A stretch of 64,000 nt of DNA from Anaerolineae bacterium (GCA_021324435.1 JAJPIZ010000011.1:1-64000), one strand, 5' to 3'. Counted from the first letter of the stretch, positions 25,961-34,161 are shown. The notes: a model not told the origin generated them from the sequence alone. Numbers and translations: made by a program.

Positions 25961-28900
25961 TTACTTTCCTTTGAGTGCCCTCCAAATTTTTTCAGGCGTG
26001 ATTGGATTATCGTCAATGTTCACGCCAACCGCGTCGAGGACGGCATTGCCCACCGCAGGCGCGACGCCGTCCATCGGAATCTCCGCCACCGCCTTGACGC
26101 CGAACGGGTGGCTCGGCTCGAATGTTTCAACAAAGATCGTTTCGAGTTCCGGCATTTCGTCCGCGCGGAAGATGTGATAGCGGTCCAAATCTCTTTCAAT
26201 CGCGTTGCCTTTGTCGTCGTAGCGCATTTCCTCGCAGACCGCGTAGCCGAGCGCCTGAGTCATGCCGCCCTCGATTTGACCGGAAGCCGTCAGTGGATTC
26301 ACGATGACGCCCGAGTCAACCGCCATCACAAGTTTATCCACCGTTACCGCGCCGGTCTCTACATCCACGCTGACTTCTGCAAACTGCGCGGCGAACGGCG
26401 GTGGCGAGGACGGCGAGACATACGAGCCGATGCCCATGATCTGTTCCTGCTCATTCTTGTGCAAAGTATCCAGCGCGATTTCAGCCAGCGAAACCGATTT
26501 TCCACTCGGCGCGATGGCTTGACGATTCGATAATCGAATATTCGAATATTCGACTTCACCAAGCATCTTTGCCGCGCGGACCTTGATTCGTTCCGCGGCC
26601 ATCTCCGCGGCTCTGACCGCCGCCGCGCCGGAAATGTACGTTGTGGACGACGCGTACGCGCCTTTATCGAACGGCGTGAAGTCCGTATCGGAGGAATAGG
26701 TGATGATGTCTTCGAGCGGCACGCCCAACACTTCAGCGACCATCTGCGCGATGACCGTGTCTGAGCCGGTGCCTAAATCGGTCGCGCCGACCAAAAGATT
26801 GAACGAACCATCATCATTCATCTTGACCGACGCGCCGCCCATGTCTAAATATGGAATTGCCGTTCCTTGCATAACTAATGCGACTCCTATCCCTTTTCGC
26901 TTCGCTGAACTTGGAGTTCCATGTTCCATGTTCCATGTTCCATGCTTTTCACTTGTCACTTGGAACTTGGTACTTGGAACATTCCGATGCCACTCCTCAT
27001 TTCCGTATTTTGAATCCCAGCCAATCGCGGCTTTGCCTTGTGCCACGCATTGTTCGAGGCCCACAGTGTGAATGATCTCCGGCCTCGGCTCGCGGCCTTC
27101 GTTCCAGGCTGTTGAAAACGGGTGATATTCGCCGGGATGAATGGCGTTCTTCAATCGAAATTCAATTGGATCGAGGTTCAAGGCGCGCGCGATCTTTTCC
27201 ATGTGACGCTCGACAGGCCAGTATCCCTGCGGGACGCCATAACCGCGAAAGGCTCCGGCGGGCGGCGTGTTGGTGTAGACCACGTCCGCATAAAAACGGA
27301 TGTTGGGCTGTTTGCGATATTCGCCATCGCCAACATACAACGCCATGGCTTTGTGACCGGTGTTGCCGGTGACGGTCAACGCGTGACAACCATACGCGCC
27401 GGTGTCCGAGAGCACGCGCATTTCGTTGGCTGTGATCGTGCCGTCTTTTTTCACGCCGGTCTTCATCCAAATCTTCATCGGATGCCGCGAGCGCGCCGCG
27501 ATGAATTCTTCTTCGCGCGTGTATTCATAGATCACAGGCCGCTTGGTGGCAATCGTCAAATGCGCGGCCACGTCTTCCATCAACACTTCCTGTTTGCCGC
27601 CGAAGCCGCCGCCGATGCGCGGCTTGATGACGCGGATTCGTTTGACCGGCAAATTCAAAACCGGCGCGAGCATGCGCCTCACATGAAACGGCACTTGAGT
27701 CGAAGTGCGAATCACGAGGCGGTCGTCTTCATCCCAATAGGTCACGCATACATGCGGCTCGATGGAAACTTGTTGCACCTTCGGCACGCTGTATTCGCCC
27801 TCGAAGATGTGATCGGCTTCCGCGAATCCTTTGTCGGGGTTGCCGATGTCAATGCGGATTTTCGCGGCCACGTTTCGGGCGGGGTCCGAATCGGCGAAGT
27901 TGACATATTCCGGCTCATCGTGGATTCGAATCGCGTCGGGCTTCATCGCGTCTGCGGAGTCCAAAATCGCGGGCAACGGCTCATACTCGACCTCGATCAG
28001 AGTCAGCGCTTTTTCAGCGATCTCCGCCGTTTCCGCCGCGACGAACGCCACGCGGTCGCCGACAAAGCGAACTTTATTGTCCAGCGAAAACGTATCGAGC
28101 GGACCCGGAATCGGATCGGACTGCCCGGCGGTTGACCACACGACGCGCGGGAGGTCCTGCCATGTGAGCACCGCCGCGACGCCCGGCAGGGCTTTGGCTT
28201 TGGACGTGTCAATGCTTTTGATGCGCGCGTGCGCGTGCGGGCTGTGTAAAACTTTAGCGACCAACATGCCGCGCTTTTCGATGTCCGCCGCGAAGGCCGG
28301 TTTGCCCTGCACGAGTTTGACCGCATCCACTTTCTTTTCGGGCTTGCCAACAACTTGCCATGCTTGAGTTTGCGGAGTGACCACGACTTTGGGTTTGGTC
28401 AACAAACTCGCAAATTGATCGCTCGGCGATTCATTCGCTTCCGGCCCGACTTCGGGCGGCTTGCCAAAATCCCAATTGACCGCGTCCCAGCTGACAGGTT
28501 CATCGCCGCGCAGGATGGCCGCGGCGCGCAAGACGGCTTGCACGGGTTTGAGATAACCTGTGCAACGACACAACACACCGGAGATGGCCTCGCGGACTTC
28601 ATCTTCGCTTGGGTTCGGATTTTTATCCAGCAGAGTTTTTGCCGCAAGAATTTGCGCGGGCGTGCAATATCCGCATTGGATCGCGCCCGATTCAACAAAC
28701 GCGCGTTGAAGCGGATGCAAGCCTTCGGTCTTTTTCCAACCTTGATCGGGATGCTCGCCGAGCGCTTCGATGGTGACGATGTTATGTCCCTCAGCCTGCG
28801 CGGCCAGCATGGATCCCGCGTTGACCGGCTTGCCATCCAGTAAAACAGTATCTGCGCCGGTCCATCCCTGCTCGTCGCCGAATTTGACTCCGTAAAAACC

Positions 28901-28987
28901 AAGCCTGCGGATGACAGTGAACAACGTTTCGGATGGTGCGCATTCGATCGCGTGTTCTGTGCCGTTGACGGATAAGGTTATGTTCAT
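25961..28987 (-). CDS. Xanthine dehydrogenase/aldehyde oxidase-family molybdenum hydroxylase, fused small and large subunits
   Basis: A 1008-aa protein: an iron-sulfur subunit (about 1-165) fused to the molybdopterin-binding subunit (about 220-1008). The helical [2Fe-2S] ligands are intact (QCGYCTPAQ and CRCTGYLKPV). In the plant-ferredoxin-like half, the place of C-x4-C-G-x-C reads GDEQGWTGADTVLLDG, so all the cysteines are missing. Cofactor motifs: GGGFGGKQE, GAFRGYG, and GQIEGGMTQALG with the catalytic Glu. Two 7-bp repeat tracts are embedded in frame. The tracked start adds 24 residues from a dispersed repeat; ATG 28987 follows GGAGAGG and overlaps the DUF559 stop. The substrate is unknown (purine or aldehyde class). 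The FAD subunit is at 31454-32224. Confidence 0.92.
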   Translation of the reverse strand: MNITLSVNGTEHAIECAPSETLFTVIRRLGFYGVKFGDEQGWTGADTVLLDGKPVNAGSMLAAQAEGHNIVTIEALGEHPDQGWKKTEGLHPLQRAFVESGAIQCGYCTPAQILAAKTLLDKNPNPSEDEVREAISGVLCRCTGYLKPVQAVLRAAAILRGDEPVSWDAVNWDFGKPPEVGPEANESPSDQFASLLTKPKVVVTPQTQAWQVVGKPEKKVDAVKLVQGKPAFAADIEKRGMLVAKVLHSPHAHARIKSIDTSKAKALPGVAAVLTWQDLPRVVWSTAGQSDPIPGPLDTFSLDNKVRFVGDRVAFVAAETAEIAEKALTLIEVEYEPLPAILDSADAMKPDAIRIHDEPEYVNFADSDPARNVAAKIRIDIGNPDKGFAEADHIFEGEYSVPKVQQVSIEPHVCVTYWDEDDRLVIRTSTQVPFHVRRMLAPVLNLPVKRIRVIKPRIGGGFGGKQEVLMEDVAAHLTIATKRPVIYEYTREEEFIAARSRHPMKIWMKTGVKKDGTITANEMRVLSDTGAYGCHALTVTGNTGHKAMALYVGDGEYRKQPNIRFYADVVYTNTPPAGAFRGYGVPQGYWPVERHMEKIARALNLDPIEFRLKNAIHPGEYHPFSTAWNEGREPRPEIIHTVGLEQCVAQGKAAIGWDSKYGNEEWHRNVPSTKFQVTSEKHGTWNMEHGTPSSAKRKGIGVALVMQGTAIPYLDMGGASVKMNDDGSFNLLVGATDLGTGSDTVIAQMVAEVLGVPLEDIITYSSDTDFTPFDKGAYASSTTYISGAAAVRAAEMAAERIKVRAAKMLGEVEYSNIRLSNRQAIAPSGKSVSLAEIALDTLHKNEQEQIMGIGSYVSPSSPPPFAAQFAEVSVDVETGAVTVDKLVMAVDSGVIVNPLTASGQIEGGMTQALGYAVCEEMRYDDKGNAIERDLDRYHIFRADEMPELETIFVETFEPSHPFGVKAVAEIPMDGVAPAVGNAVLDAVGVNIDDNPITPEKIWRALKGK
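26523..26551. repeat. 7-bp-period repeat inside hydroxylase gene
   Basis: Degenerate heptamers around ATTCGAT/AATCGAA/TATTCGA encode VEYSNIRLSNRQ in the hydroxylase, in frame. It is the weakest member of the heptamer set. Confidence 0.5.
26916..26985. repeat. 7-bp tandem repeats inside hydroxylase gene
   Basis: Four exact copies of GTTCCAT (26916-26943) are followed by heptamers of the type ACTTGGA. On the coding strand they give STKFQVTSEKHGTWNMEHG, an insert with no counterpart expected in this enzyme family. The reading frame is kept. Confidence 0.88.
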
Positions 28988-29418
28988 TCGGACCTCTCCC
29001 CTGATCCCTCCCCTAAAAGGGGAGGGGAATAGGGTGGTTGATTTGATAACTGTTTGCAAGCCGTCTTGATTTGTTCAAGAACTTTCGGAAGTTGATTCAA
29101 AATTTCTGCATTCTGAAATCTACTGACATGAAATCCCTGCGTTTTCAAAGCCAGTTCGCGATCCTGGTCTTCCTTTTCTTGAAGCTCGTGGATTTCACCA
29201 TCTACTTCGATGATGAGGTCGAGCTTGTGGAAATAAAAATCGACAATATAACCGTTAATGATTTGCTGCCTGCGAAAATGCCAGCCGTCCAGTCTGTTGG
29301 CGCGAATGTTTTGCCAGAGAAGATTTTCTGCGTCCGTCATCTTGTGGCGCATTTCTTTAGCGAGATTGACTTTCTCGCGCGTTACATACCGACCTCGGAC
29401 GATAAACTTTTGAGACAT
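28984..29418 (-). CDS. DUF559-family PD-(D/E)XK endonuclease-like protein
   Basis: A 144-aa protein with the DUF559 pattern: ARxMR-type start (AKEMRHKMTDAENLLWQNIRANRLDGWHFRRQQ), then IVDFYFHKLDLIIEVDGEIH, containing the catalytic-type D and E-x-D. Related to very-short-patch-repair nucleases. The C-terminal tail (YSPPLLGEGSGER) is encoded by a dispersed G/C-rich repeat, so the natural end was probably extended. Its stop overlaps the hydroxylase ATG (ATGA). Such genes are common orphans in bacterial genomes and the real role is unknown. Confidence 0.85.
   Translation of the reverse strand: MSQKFIVRGRYVTREKVNLAKEMRHKMTDAENLLWQNIRANRLDGWHFRRQQIINGYIVDFYFHKLDLIIEVDGEIHELQEKEDQDRELALKTQGFHVSRFQNAEILNQLPKVLEQIKTACKQLSNQPPYSPPLLGEGSGERSE
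28990..29035. repeat. Dispersed CCCTCCCC-hairpin repeat forming the DUF559 tail
   Basis: Contains CCCTCCCCTAAAAGGGGAGGG, a hairpin of the type whose translation gives LLGEGSGER. It supplies the last codons of the DUF559 gene and lies just upstream of the hydroxylase start. Confidence 0.7.
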
Positions 29419-29433
29419 TTCAGCCTTTTGTTA

Positions 29434-29506
29434 CCCCTTCCCTTCAAGGGAAGGGGTAGGGGATAGGTCGCACTGACTTTCTGCCCTCTCCCTTTTAGGG
29501 AGAGGG
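29434..29506. repeat. Two tandem hairpins of the CCCTTCCC/CCCTCTCCC repeat
   Basis: The hairpin CCCCTTCCCTT-C-AAGGGAAGGGG (29434-29456) and the hairpin CCCTCTCCCT-TTT-AGGGAGAGGG (29484-29506) lie between the phosphodiesterase stop and the DUF559 start. Related copies are in frame at 31574-31610 and 48993-49045. They may also attenuate read-through. Confidence 0.75.
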
Positions 29507-29509
29507 ACT

Positions 29510-31174
29510 CTATCGGCGTTGATTGATTTTTGCTATCAACGCCGTCGCTCCCGTCAGAATCAACCCAACCGCCGCGACGATCAGGGCCTGGAGTGTTGAC
29601 AAGAATCCCATGAACATGCTGGCCATGTCGGGCAGAGTCCATGTGACCAGTGCGCCGTTGAGGGCAAAGCTCCACAAAATGGGAAGCGAGAGCAGATAGA
29701 GTGTGATGAAAGTAAAGGCGAGAACTTTCTCCGCCGCCTTGCGTGGCGCGGATTTGAACCATCTTTGTGTGAGGAAGATGGCGATCCACGCAACGACTAA
29801 CGAACTGGCCGCGGTCGTGGCAGTGAAAAGGATGATGTCGCTGGCGCTGTTGACTGAACTAAGCGAATAGGTTCGCCCGGCAATGAAGGCGTAGCCGAAG
29901 TTGAACAATGCGACATATAAAATCGCGCCGCTCAACAACCATGCGATGGTTTTGCTTCGTTTCCAAATCAGAATCCCAAACGGGATGAGCGCGACGATGA
30001 TCGCCAGGATAAAACGCGGAATCCGTTCCGAATTCAGGCGATTCAATTTGGCTTCATCCATTGCAGAGATGTAACTGCCGACCGTATCTAGCTCAATTGG
30101 CTCTTTAGCAGTTGATTGAATGGCTTTTTCATAATCTTTCAGCAGTTGAGATTTTTGCGCAAGCAACGCCTTGCTGATATTTGTTTGTTGTTCCGCAGTG
30201 AGATTTAACATCTCCGTGCGGACAATTCCTTCGCTCGAGGCGGGAATGTTCAACCCAAGCAAAGTGGCAGTTGTAGTTGCGACATCGGCCATTTGAATGT
30301 CGGGATACTGTCCCGGTTTGACTCCCGCGCCGGCCATGACGAACGGTTCGAGTAAAACAATTGGGTCCTGGCCGCCGTGACCGCCGCGGTCAATTTGGCC
30401 GTGGTCAGAGACGATGATAACGGTATCCTGTTTGAGGTCCAGTGCGGAGACGATTTGTTTGAGCAGATCGTCGGCGCGCGTCGCGGCCGCGTCCCAGTTC
30501 GGAGATTGCGGTCCGCCTTCATGATGTCCGGCGTAATCCACCTGATCAATGTGAATCAAAACGAATTGATCCTGTCCGCCCTTCGACAAGCTCAGGGCAT
30601 CGGCTTTGAGCCAGGGCAGGGCCGCGTTGACCACGTCAATATCGGCGGCTTTGTCTTCGCCGGGCGTGTAAAACGAATCGTCCACCGCATCTTGTGGAAT
30701 GAGCTTCTCGAACCAGTTGTATCCGCTGACCGCAGTTCTAAGTCCGGCGCGATGCGCGGCGCTGAAGAGGTTGTCCTGCGTCCAGGTGGGGATGTCGGCG
30801 TAATCCAGATTCATGGCGGGGCCGTCGCTGATGTCGGGCCAGGCGCCGGTCATCAGCACAGTGTAGCCCGGCTCGGAATAGGACGGTGTGCGGCTGTGCA
30901 TGGTGGCCCACGCGCCCTGCTCGCGCAGTTGATTCAAAAATGGCATGACATCTTTTTTGTGGGAGGTGTCATCGCGCAACGCGTCAATCAAGACGAAGAC
31001 AACGCGGCGGGTGAGCGGCGCACCGACGGCTTCGCCCGGCGCGGGCGGATGGTCATGTAGCGGCGAACGGAAGGCGTACAGCGAATCCATCATCCCTGTG
31101 GCCCAGAAGTATGAACCCGCGGCGATGAGCAGACAGCCGAGAATGCCGAGGATGATCCAACGATTTTGATACAA
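29510..31174 (-). CDS. Membrane-anchored alkaline-phosphatase-superfamily phosphodiesterase
   Basis: A 554-aa protein of the nucleotide pyrophosphatase/GPI-ethanolamine-phosphate-transferase-like group. An N-terminal membrane anchor (WIILGILGCLLIAAGSYF) is followed by the metal-binding catalytic domain: VVFVLIDALRDD, the nucleophile region PSYSEPGYTVLMTG, HIDQVDYAGHH and VSDHGQIDRGGHGG. About four membrane segments lie in the C-terminal third. The catalytic domain should be outside the cell. An in-frame 21-bp dispersed element gives ALSLSKG between the nucleophile and the HIDQVDYAGH strand. The start is TTG 31174 with AAGGAG before it. The substrate is unknown. Confidence 0.87.
   Translation of the reverse strand: MYQNRWIILGILGCLLIAAGSYFWATGMMDSLYAFRSPLHDHPPAPGEAVGAPLTRRVVFVLIDALRDDTSHKKDVMPFLNQLREQGAWATMHSRTPSYSEPGYTVLMTGAWPDISDGPAMNLDYADIPTWTQDNLFSAAHRAGLRTAVSGYNWFEKLIPQDAVDDSFYTPGEDKAADIDVVNAALPWLKADALSLSKGGQDQFVLIHIDQVDYAGHHEGGPQSPNWDAAATRADDLLKQIVSALDLKQDTVIIVSDHGQIDRGGHGGQDPIVLLEPFVMAGAGVKPGQYPDIQMADVATTTATLLGLNIPASSEGIVRTEMLNLTAEQQTNISKALLAQKSQLLKDYEKAIQSTAKEPIELDTVGSYISAMDEAKLNRLNSERIPRFILAIIVALIPFGILIWKRSKTIAWLLSGAILYVALFNFGYAFIAGRTYSLSSVNSASDIILFTATTAASSLVVAWIAIFLTQRWFKSAPRKAAEKVLAFTFITLYLLSLPILWSFALNGALVTWTLPDMASMFMGFLSTLQALIVAAVGLILTGATALIAKINQRR
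30578..30598. repeat. 21-bp dispersed element inserted in frame in the phosphodiesterase gene
   Basis: Sequence of the type CCCTGAGCTTGTCGAAGGG, also the core of the intergenic repeat at 16338-16360. It is exactly seven codons and encodes ALSLSKG without disturbing the frame. Confidence 0.85.
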
Positions 31175-31202
31175 GTTTGCTTCTCCTTATTGGCATGGTG
31201 CA

Positions 31203-31436
31203 TCACATTGCATAAGCGTCTTTAGACCAATAAAGAAGTAAAGTACATGTCAAAATAAATGTGACGACGAAAATGATTATTAGTAAGGTCGAAAGCTTAT
31301 TGCTTGATATAGCAACATTTCTTTTTTCTTCAGGTAGCAGACAAATAGCTGCATACGTGGAACTCACAAGCACAGTTGGTATTAATGGGCTGAGACAACA
31401 AATCCAAAATGCCGCTGCGCCAGGCGAAAAGTCCAT
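31203..31436 (-). CDS. Small hypothetical membrane protein
   Basis: A 77-aa ORF with two hydrophobic segments (AAFWICCLSPLIPTVLVSSTYAAICLL and LLIIIFVVTFILTCTLLLYW) separated by a charged loop. AT-richer than its neighbours. It sits in same-strand order between the FAD-subunit gene and the phosphodiesterase. No clear ribosome site and no recognised family, so it may be a late acquisition or not a real gene. Confidence 0.45.
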   Translation of the reverse strand: MDFSPGAAAFWICCLSPLIPTVLVSSTYAAICLLPEEKRNVAISSNKLSTLLIIIFVVTFILTCTLLLYWSKDAYAM

Positions 31437-31453
31437 AATTGTAATGAACCCAT

Positions 31454-32224
31454 CTATGCTTTCAAATTATCCAAGCATCTCTTTGCCAGCGTGGCGGCGA
31501 CATCCTGGCGGTATTCGGCGGAAGCCCATTCATCTTTCGCTTCATGGAAAGCATTGCGTGCCGCGGCTTCTACTCCCTCACCCTGTATCCCTCTCCCGCC
31601 GGGAGAGGGATCAACGTCCCCGTCCATGGCGAGCATCGGGGCTTTGCCATAGCCGCCAACCGCGAGACGCGTGCGACCGGAGGGCCATTGCGCCAGCGCG
31701 ACGCACACGATGGGCTTGTCTGCGGGCGTGCGCGCAACATATTCAAAAGCAGACTTCACATTCATGGGAATTGTGATGGAGGTGATCAGTCCGCGCGGGC
31801 GGAGGGGGAGGTAATCACCCAGATTTACGATTTCAGATTTTCGATTTGCGATTGCGAGCTTCGCATCGAGGGCAAGCAGTCCGCAAACAAACGTTGATCG
31901 TCCATCACACGCGACAATCGTCCCGGCTACGGTCGCCGCGTTGCGGATGTTGAGCGGCGCTTCGAGTTTGATTGCACGCTTCAGCGCGTCGGGGCAGAGT
32001 TCGCTTTCGAGAAGTTGTTGAAGCGTGACGGTCGCCCCGATCTCGAGGCTGTTGCCGCTTTTTTTGATTTGATTCAGGCCGAGGGCTTGAAGGTCAACGA
32101 CTTGAACGGAGTCCGCTGAAGGGTGAGAGAGGAGCGTCCCGCCGCCGAGGGGAAATGTGTTCGGCCGCGCGAGGAGAGTCAGGGCTTCGTCAAGAGTTTG
32201 AGGACGATGATAGGCTGTAATCAT
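31454..32224 (-). CDS. FAD-binding subunit of molybdenum hydroxylase (CoxM/XdhB type)
   Basis: Carries electrons from the iron-sulfur clusters to an acceptor. A 256-aa protein with the FAD motifs FPLGGGTLL and RNAATVAGTI and a CoxM-type C-terminal domain (RTRLAVGGYGKAP). Two foreign-looking in-frame inserts are present: NRKSEI from a heptamer tract (31822-31855) and DPSPGGRGIQGEG from a hairpin repeat (31574-31610). A TATAAT box stands exactly 6 nt before the ATG. It probably starts the transcription unit that ends with the hydroxylase gene, though two unrelated genes lie between them. Confidence 0.88.
   Translation of the reverse strand: MITAYHRPQTLDEALTLLARPNTFPLGGGTLLSHPSADSVQVVDLQALGLNQIKKSGNSLEIGATVTLQQLLESELCPDALKRAIKLEAPLNIRNAATVAGTIVACDGRSTFVCGLLALDAKLAIANRKSEIVNLGDYLPLRPRGLITSITIPMNVKSAFEYVARTPADKPIVCVALAQWPSGRTRLAVGGYGKAPMLAMDGDVDPSPGGRGIQGEGVEAAARNAFHEAKDEWASAEYRQDVAATLAKRCLDNLKA
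31574..31610. repeat. Hairpin repeat inserted in frame in the FAD-subunit gene
   Basis: Contains CCCTCTCCC-GCC-GGGAGAGGG. On the coding strand it gives DPSPGGRGIQGEG. Same family as 28990-29035 and 29434-29506. Confidence 0.75.
31822..31855. repeat. 7-bp tandem repeats inside the FAD-subunit gene
   Basis: Four heptamers GATTTNN (GATTTAC, GATTTCA, GATTTTC, GATTTGC) and a partial fifth. The coding strand reads ANRKSEIVN, close to the peptides encoded by the tracts in the two moeA genes. Confidence 0.85.
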
Positions 32225-32230
32225 GCTCTA

Positions 32231-32236
32231 ATTATA
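32231..32236 (-). promoter_or_regulatory. TATAAT box placed for a leaderless transcript of the FAD-subunit gene
   Basis: On the minus strand TATAAT, TAGAGC, ATG (32224). No Shine-Dalgarno. The -35 region is weak. Confidence 0.6.
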
Positions 32237-32301
32237 CGGCAACCGACCATCCTTGACCATTTGTTGTAGTCAGCTTAGATATTCGGCATCACAAAATAAA
32301 T

Positions 32302-32330
32302 TGTCATTCTTCGCTACGCTCAGGGTGACA
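32302..32330. repeat. Half-unit of the TGTCA...GGGTGACA repeat
   Basis: TGTCATTCTTCGCTACGCTCAGGGTGACA-type unit with inverted TGTCA/TGACA ends, between the thioesterase and the FAD-subunit gene. Shares its right arm with 7924-7998. Confidence 0.7.
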
Positions 32331-32340
32331 CCTTTTGTGA

Positions 32341-32817
32341 TTATTCCGGATAGACCTTCCACCCCAATTCGTCCAACCTCGATAAATCGAATTGATCTTC
32401 CGGCACGTTGATGTGGAGCGCGTTGGCTTCCGCCAGAAGTTCCCCGTTTTCATCGTAGATGCCCGCCCAACTCTCGGCCATCTTGGCTCGCACCTTTCCG
32501 GCTTTGCCAACGATCTTCAATAATTTTCCGATCGGAACGTTCTTGCGATACTTCACTTCGAGTTTGCCGGTAAACATAAAGCGCGGGTTGGCCGCGTCGC
32601 CCATGTGGATGCGTCCGCTGACTTCGTCCAGAAGCGCGGCCACGATGCCGCCATGCAAGACGCCGGGATAACCCTGAAAATGTTCCGGCGCGATGTATTT
32701 GCTTTCGATCACGCCCGGCGCAGTTTCGTACATGTGTAAATGCAAGCCAACCGGATTTTCAAGCCCGCAGATGAAACACATTTTAGAATTGGGTTGCTTG
32801 ATCGGATAATCGGTCAT
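32341..32817 (-). CDS. PaaI/hotdog-family thioesterase, probable menaquinone-pathway member
   Basis: A 158-aa hotdog-fold thioesterase: CFICGLENPVGLHL at the N-terminus, and FQGYPGVLHGGIVAALLDEVSG with the catalytic acidic residue on the central helix. ATG 32817 is chosen over the tracked start because AAGGA precedes it and it overlaps the menG stop (ATGA). Position as last gene of the menaquinone operon suggests it hydrolyses 1,4-dihydroxy-2-naphthoyl-CoA. That is an inference; the family is broad. Confidence 0.85.
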   Translation of the reverse strand: MTDYPIKQPNSKMCFICGLENPVGLHLHMYETAPGVIESKYIAPEHFQGYPGVLHGGIVAALLDEVSGRIHMGDAANPRFMFTGKLEVKYRKNVPIGKLLKIVGKAGKVRAKMAESWAGIYDENGELLAEANALHINVPEDQFDLSRLDELGWKVYPE

Positions 32818-33512
32818 AATTCCTTTTCTCCATAATGGATCGCGATGGTGCCGAACATCAGGCGTTTGAAGTTGATATTTTTGAAACCGGACGCCGCCAT
32901 TCGAGTCGCCAATTCTTCCGCGGCGAGAAAGTTTTCGGTTGAATTCGGTAAATATTGATACGCGTCGCGAAAGCCTGAAAGTAGTCCGCCAATGAACGGA
33001 ATGATCACATGCATGTGAATCCAAATCAATGGCGAGAGTAAATTTTTCTTTGGACGAGTCGTATCGAGGATGACGATTCGCCCACCGGGCTTGAGAGTGC
33101 GATATTGTTCGTCCAATGCCAGATTGACATCCGTCACGTTGCGCATCAAAAATCCAGAGACGACTGCATCGAACGTTTCATCGCGATAGGGCAGACGAAG
33201 CGCATCAGCCGCGGACCAAAGCGGCCCTCCGTTTCGTTGGCCGATTCTCATCATCTCGAGCGTGAAGTCCGCCGCGCTGACTTTGGCCTGTGGTTGCTGT
33301 CGGAGGGCCTCGCGCGCCAAATCGCCGGTGCCCGCTCCGAGGTCAAGGAGGCGAGCGTTTGGAGTCAGCCGCGCCAGTTTGATCACTTGTTTCCGCCATT
33401 GCACGTCCCGGCCGCCTGTCATGAGTCGATTCATCAAATCGTAGCGCGGCGCGATGCGCGCGAACATGTCCTGGACGTATCGTGCGCGTTCTTTACCTGT
33501 AAGATTTGTCAT
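32814..33512 (-). CDS. menG: Demethylmenaquinone methyltransferase (UbiE/MenG)
   Basis: SAM-dependent C-methylation of demethylmenaquinone, the last step of menaquinone synthesis. 232 aa, with the family's FARIAPRYDLMNRLMTGGRDVQWR, SAM-binding LLDLGAGTGDLA, and SGFLMRNVTDVNLALDEQYRTLKPGGRIVILDTTRP. It is preceded by the CPBP gene (16 nt) and overlaps the thioesterase start by 4 nt. No ubiquinone genes are seen, so the menaquinone role is favoured. Confidence 0.92.
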   Translation of the reverse strand: MTNLTGKERARYVQDMFARIAPRYDLMNRLMTGGRDVQWRKQVIKLARLTPNARLLDLGAGTGDLAREALRQQPQAKVSAADFTLEMMRIGQRNGGPLWSAADALRLPYRDETFDAVVSGFLMRNVTDVNLALDEQYRTLKPGGRIVILDTTRPKKNLLSPLIWIHMHVIIPFIGGLLSGFRDAYQYLPNSTENFLAAEELATRMAASGFKNINFKRLMFGTIAIHYGEKEL

Positions 33513-33528
33513 CCGATTTGTTCGTTGA

Positions 33529-34161
33529 TTAAATCTCTTCTTCCAGTTTCGTGGTGGGCGCGATCAGGAAAATAATATTATCCCACACGATATGACTGAT
33601 CACCAGCGCGCCGAGCGGAAAACCCAGCGCGTACAGCGCGCCCCAAAAGCCGCCCGCGATGGTTGCCGCGCCGACCAGGGTGAAATTTCCGCTGGGGATG
33701 TGAACTCCGCCATACGCCGCGGTTCCCATCAGCCAGCCCCAGAAGCGGCCAAACTTTTTCATCAGGCCGTCTTGAAGAAAGCCGCGCCAGAAATATTCCT
33801 CGGCGGGGCCGATGACCAGACCGAGGCGGAGCATTAATTCCTGTCGCGGGCGGATTCGTTTGAGCGCGTAAATGTCTTCGATCTGCTTGTCACCGTTGGG
33901 AACGATCTGCCGCGACATTTTGTCGCCGACGTGAAAGATTCCATACAACGTCGCGGCGGAACCGATGCCTAGCAAAATTTCTTTCAAGCCGATGCGCGTG
34001 CGGCGCAGTTCGGGTTGCGTTGCCAGCGCCAATCCACCGAGCGCGAGGCCGGTGCCGGTCATGCGCGTCCAGAATTTTTTGCGCGGCCCGCGAAAGGTCA
34101 ACGCGAAGAACGCCGCGGCGAGTCCAAGGCCGAGGCCAAGCAGGGGCAGAGATTTTTTCAT
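33529..34161 (-). CDS. CPBP-family intramembrane protease-like protein
   Basis: A 210-aa membrane protein with the CPBP (CAAX protease and bacteriocin-processing) motifs: EEYFWRGFLQ (motif 1, EExxxR), YGGVHI (motif 2, with His) and SHIVWDNII (motif 4). Several hydrophobic helices. Its start overlaps the stop of the LLM-MenA fusion (ATGA), placing it in the menaquinone operon. Proteolytic activity and any link to quinones are unproven. Confidence 0.88.
   Translation of the reverse strand: MKKSLPLLGLGLGLAAAFFALTFRGPRKKFWTRMTGTGLALGGLALATQPELRRTRIGLKEILLGIGSAATLYGIFHVGDKMSRQIVPNGDKQIEDIYALKRIRPRQELMLRLGLVIGPAEEYFWRGFLQDGLMKKFGRFWGWLMGTAAYGGVHIPSGNFTLVGAATIAGGFWGALYALGFPLGALVISHIVWDNIIFLIAPTTKLEEEI

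Noticed and set aside
27122-28135. 337-aa plus-strand ORF
   Set aside because: Antisense to the molybdenum hydroxylase, whose family motifs are unmistakable on the minus strand; the plus translation shows no known pattern.
28988-29059. N-terminal 24 residues of the tracked hydroxylase ORF
   Set aside because: They are translated from a dispersed hairpin repeat; ATG 28987 has a ribosome site and starts at the family N-terminus.
29434-29506. Hairpin pair as a small RNA gene
   Set aside because: The same hairpin type recurs in coding sequences, so it is better explained as a dispersed repeat, possibly with terminator activity.
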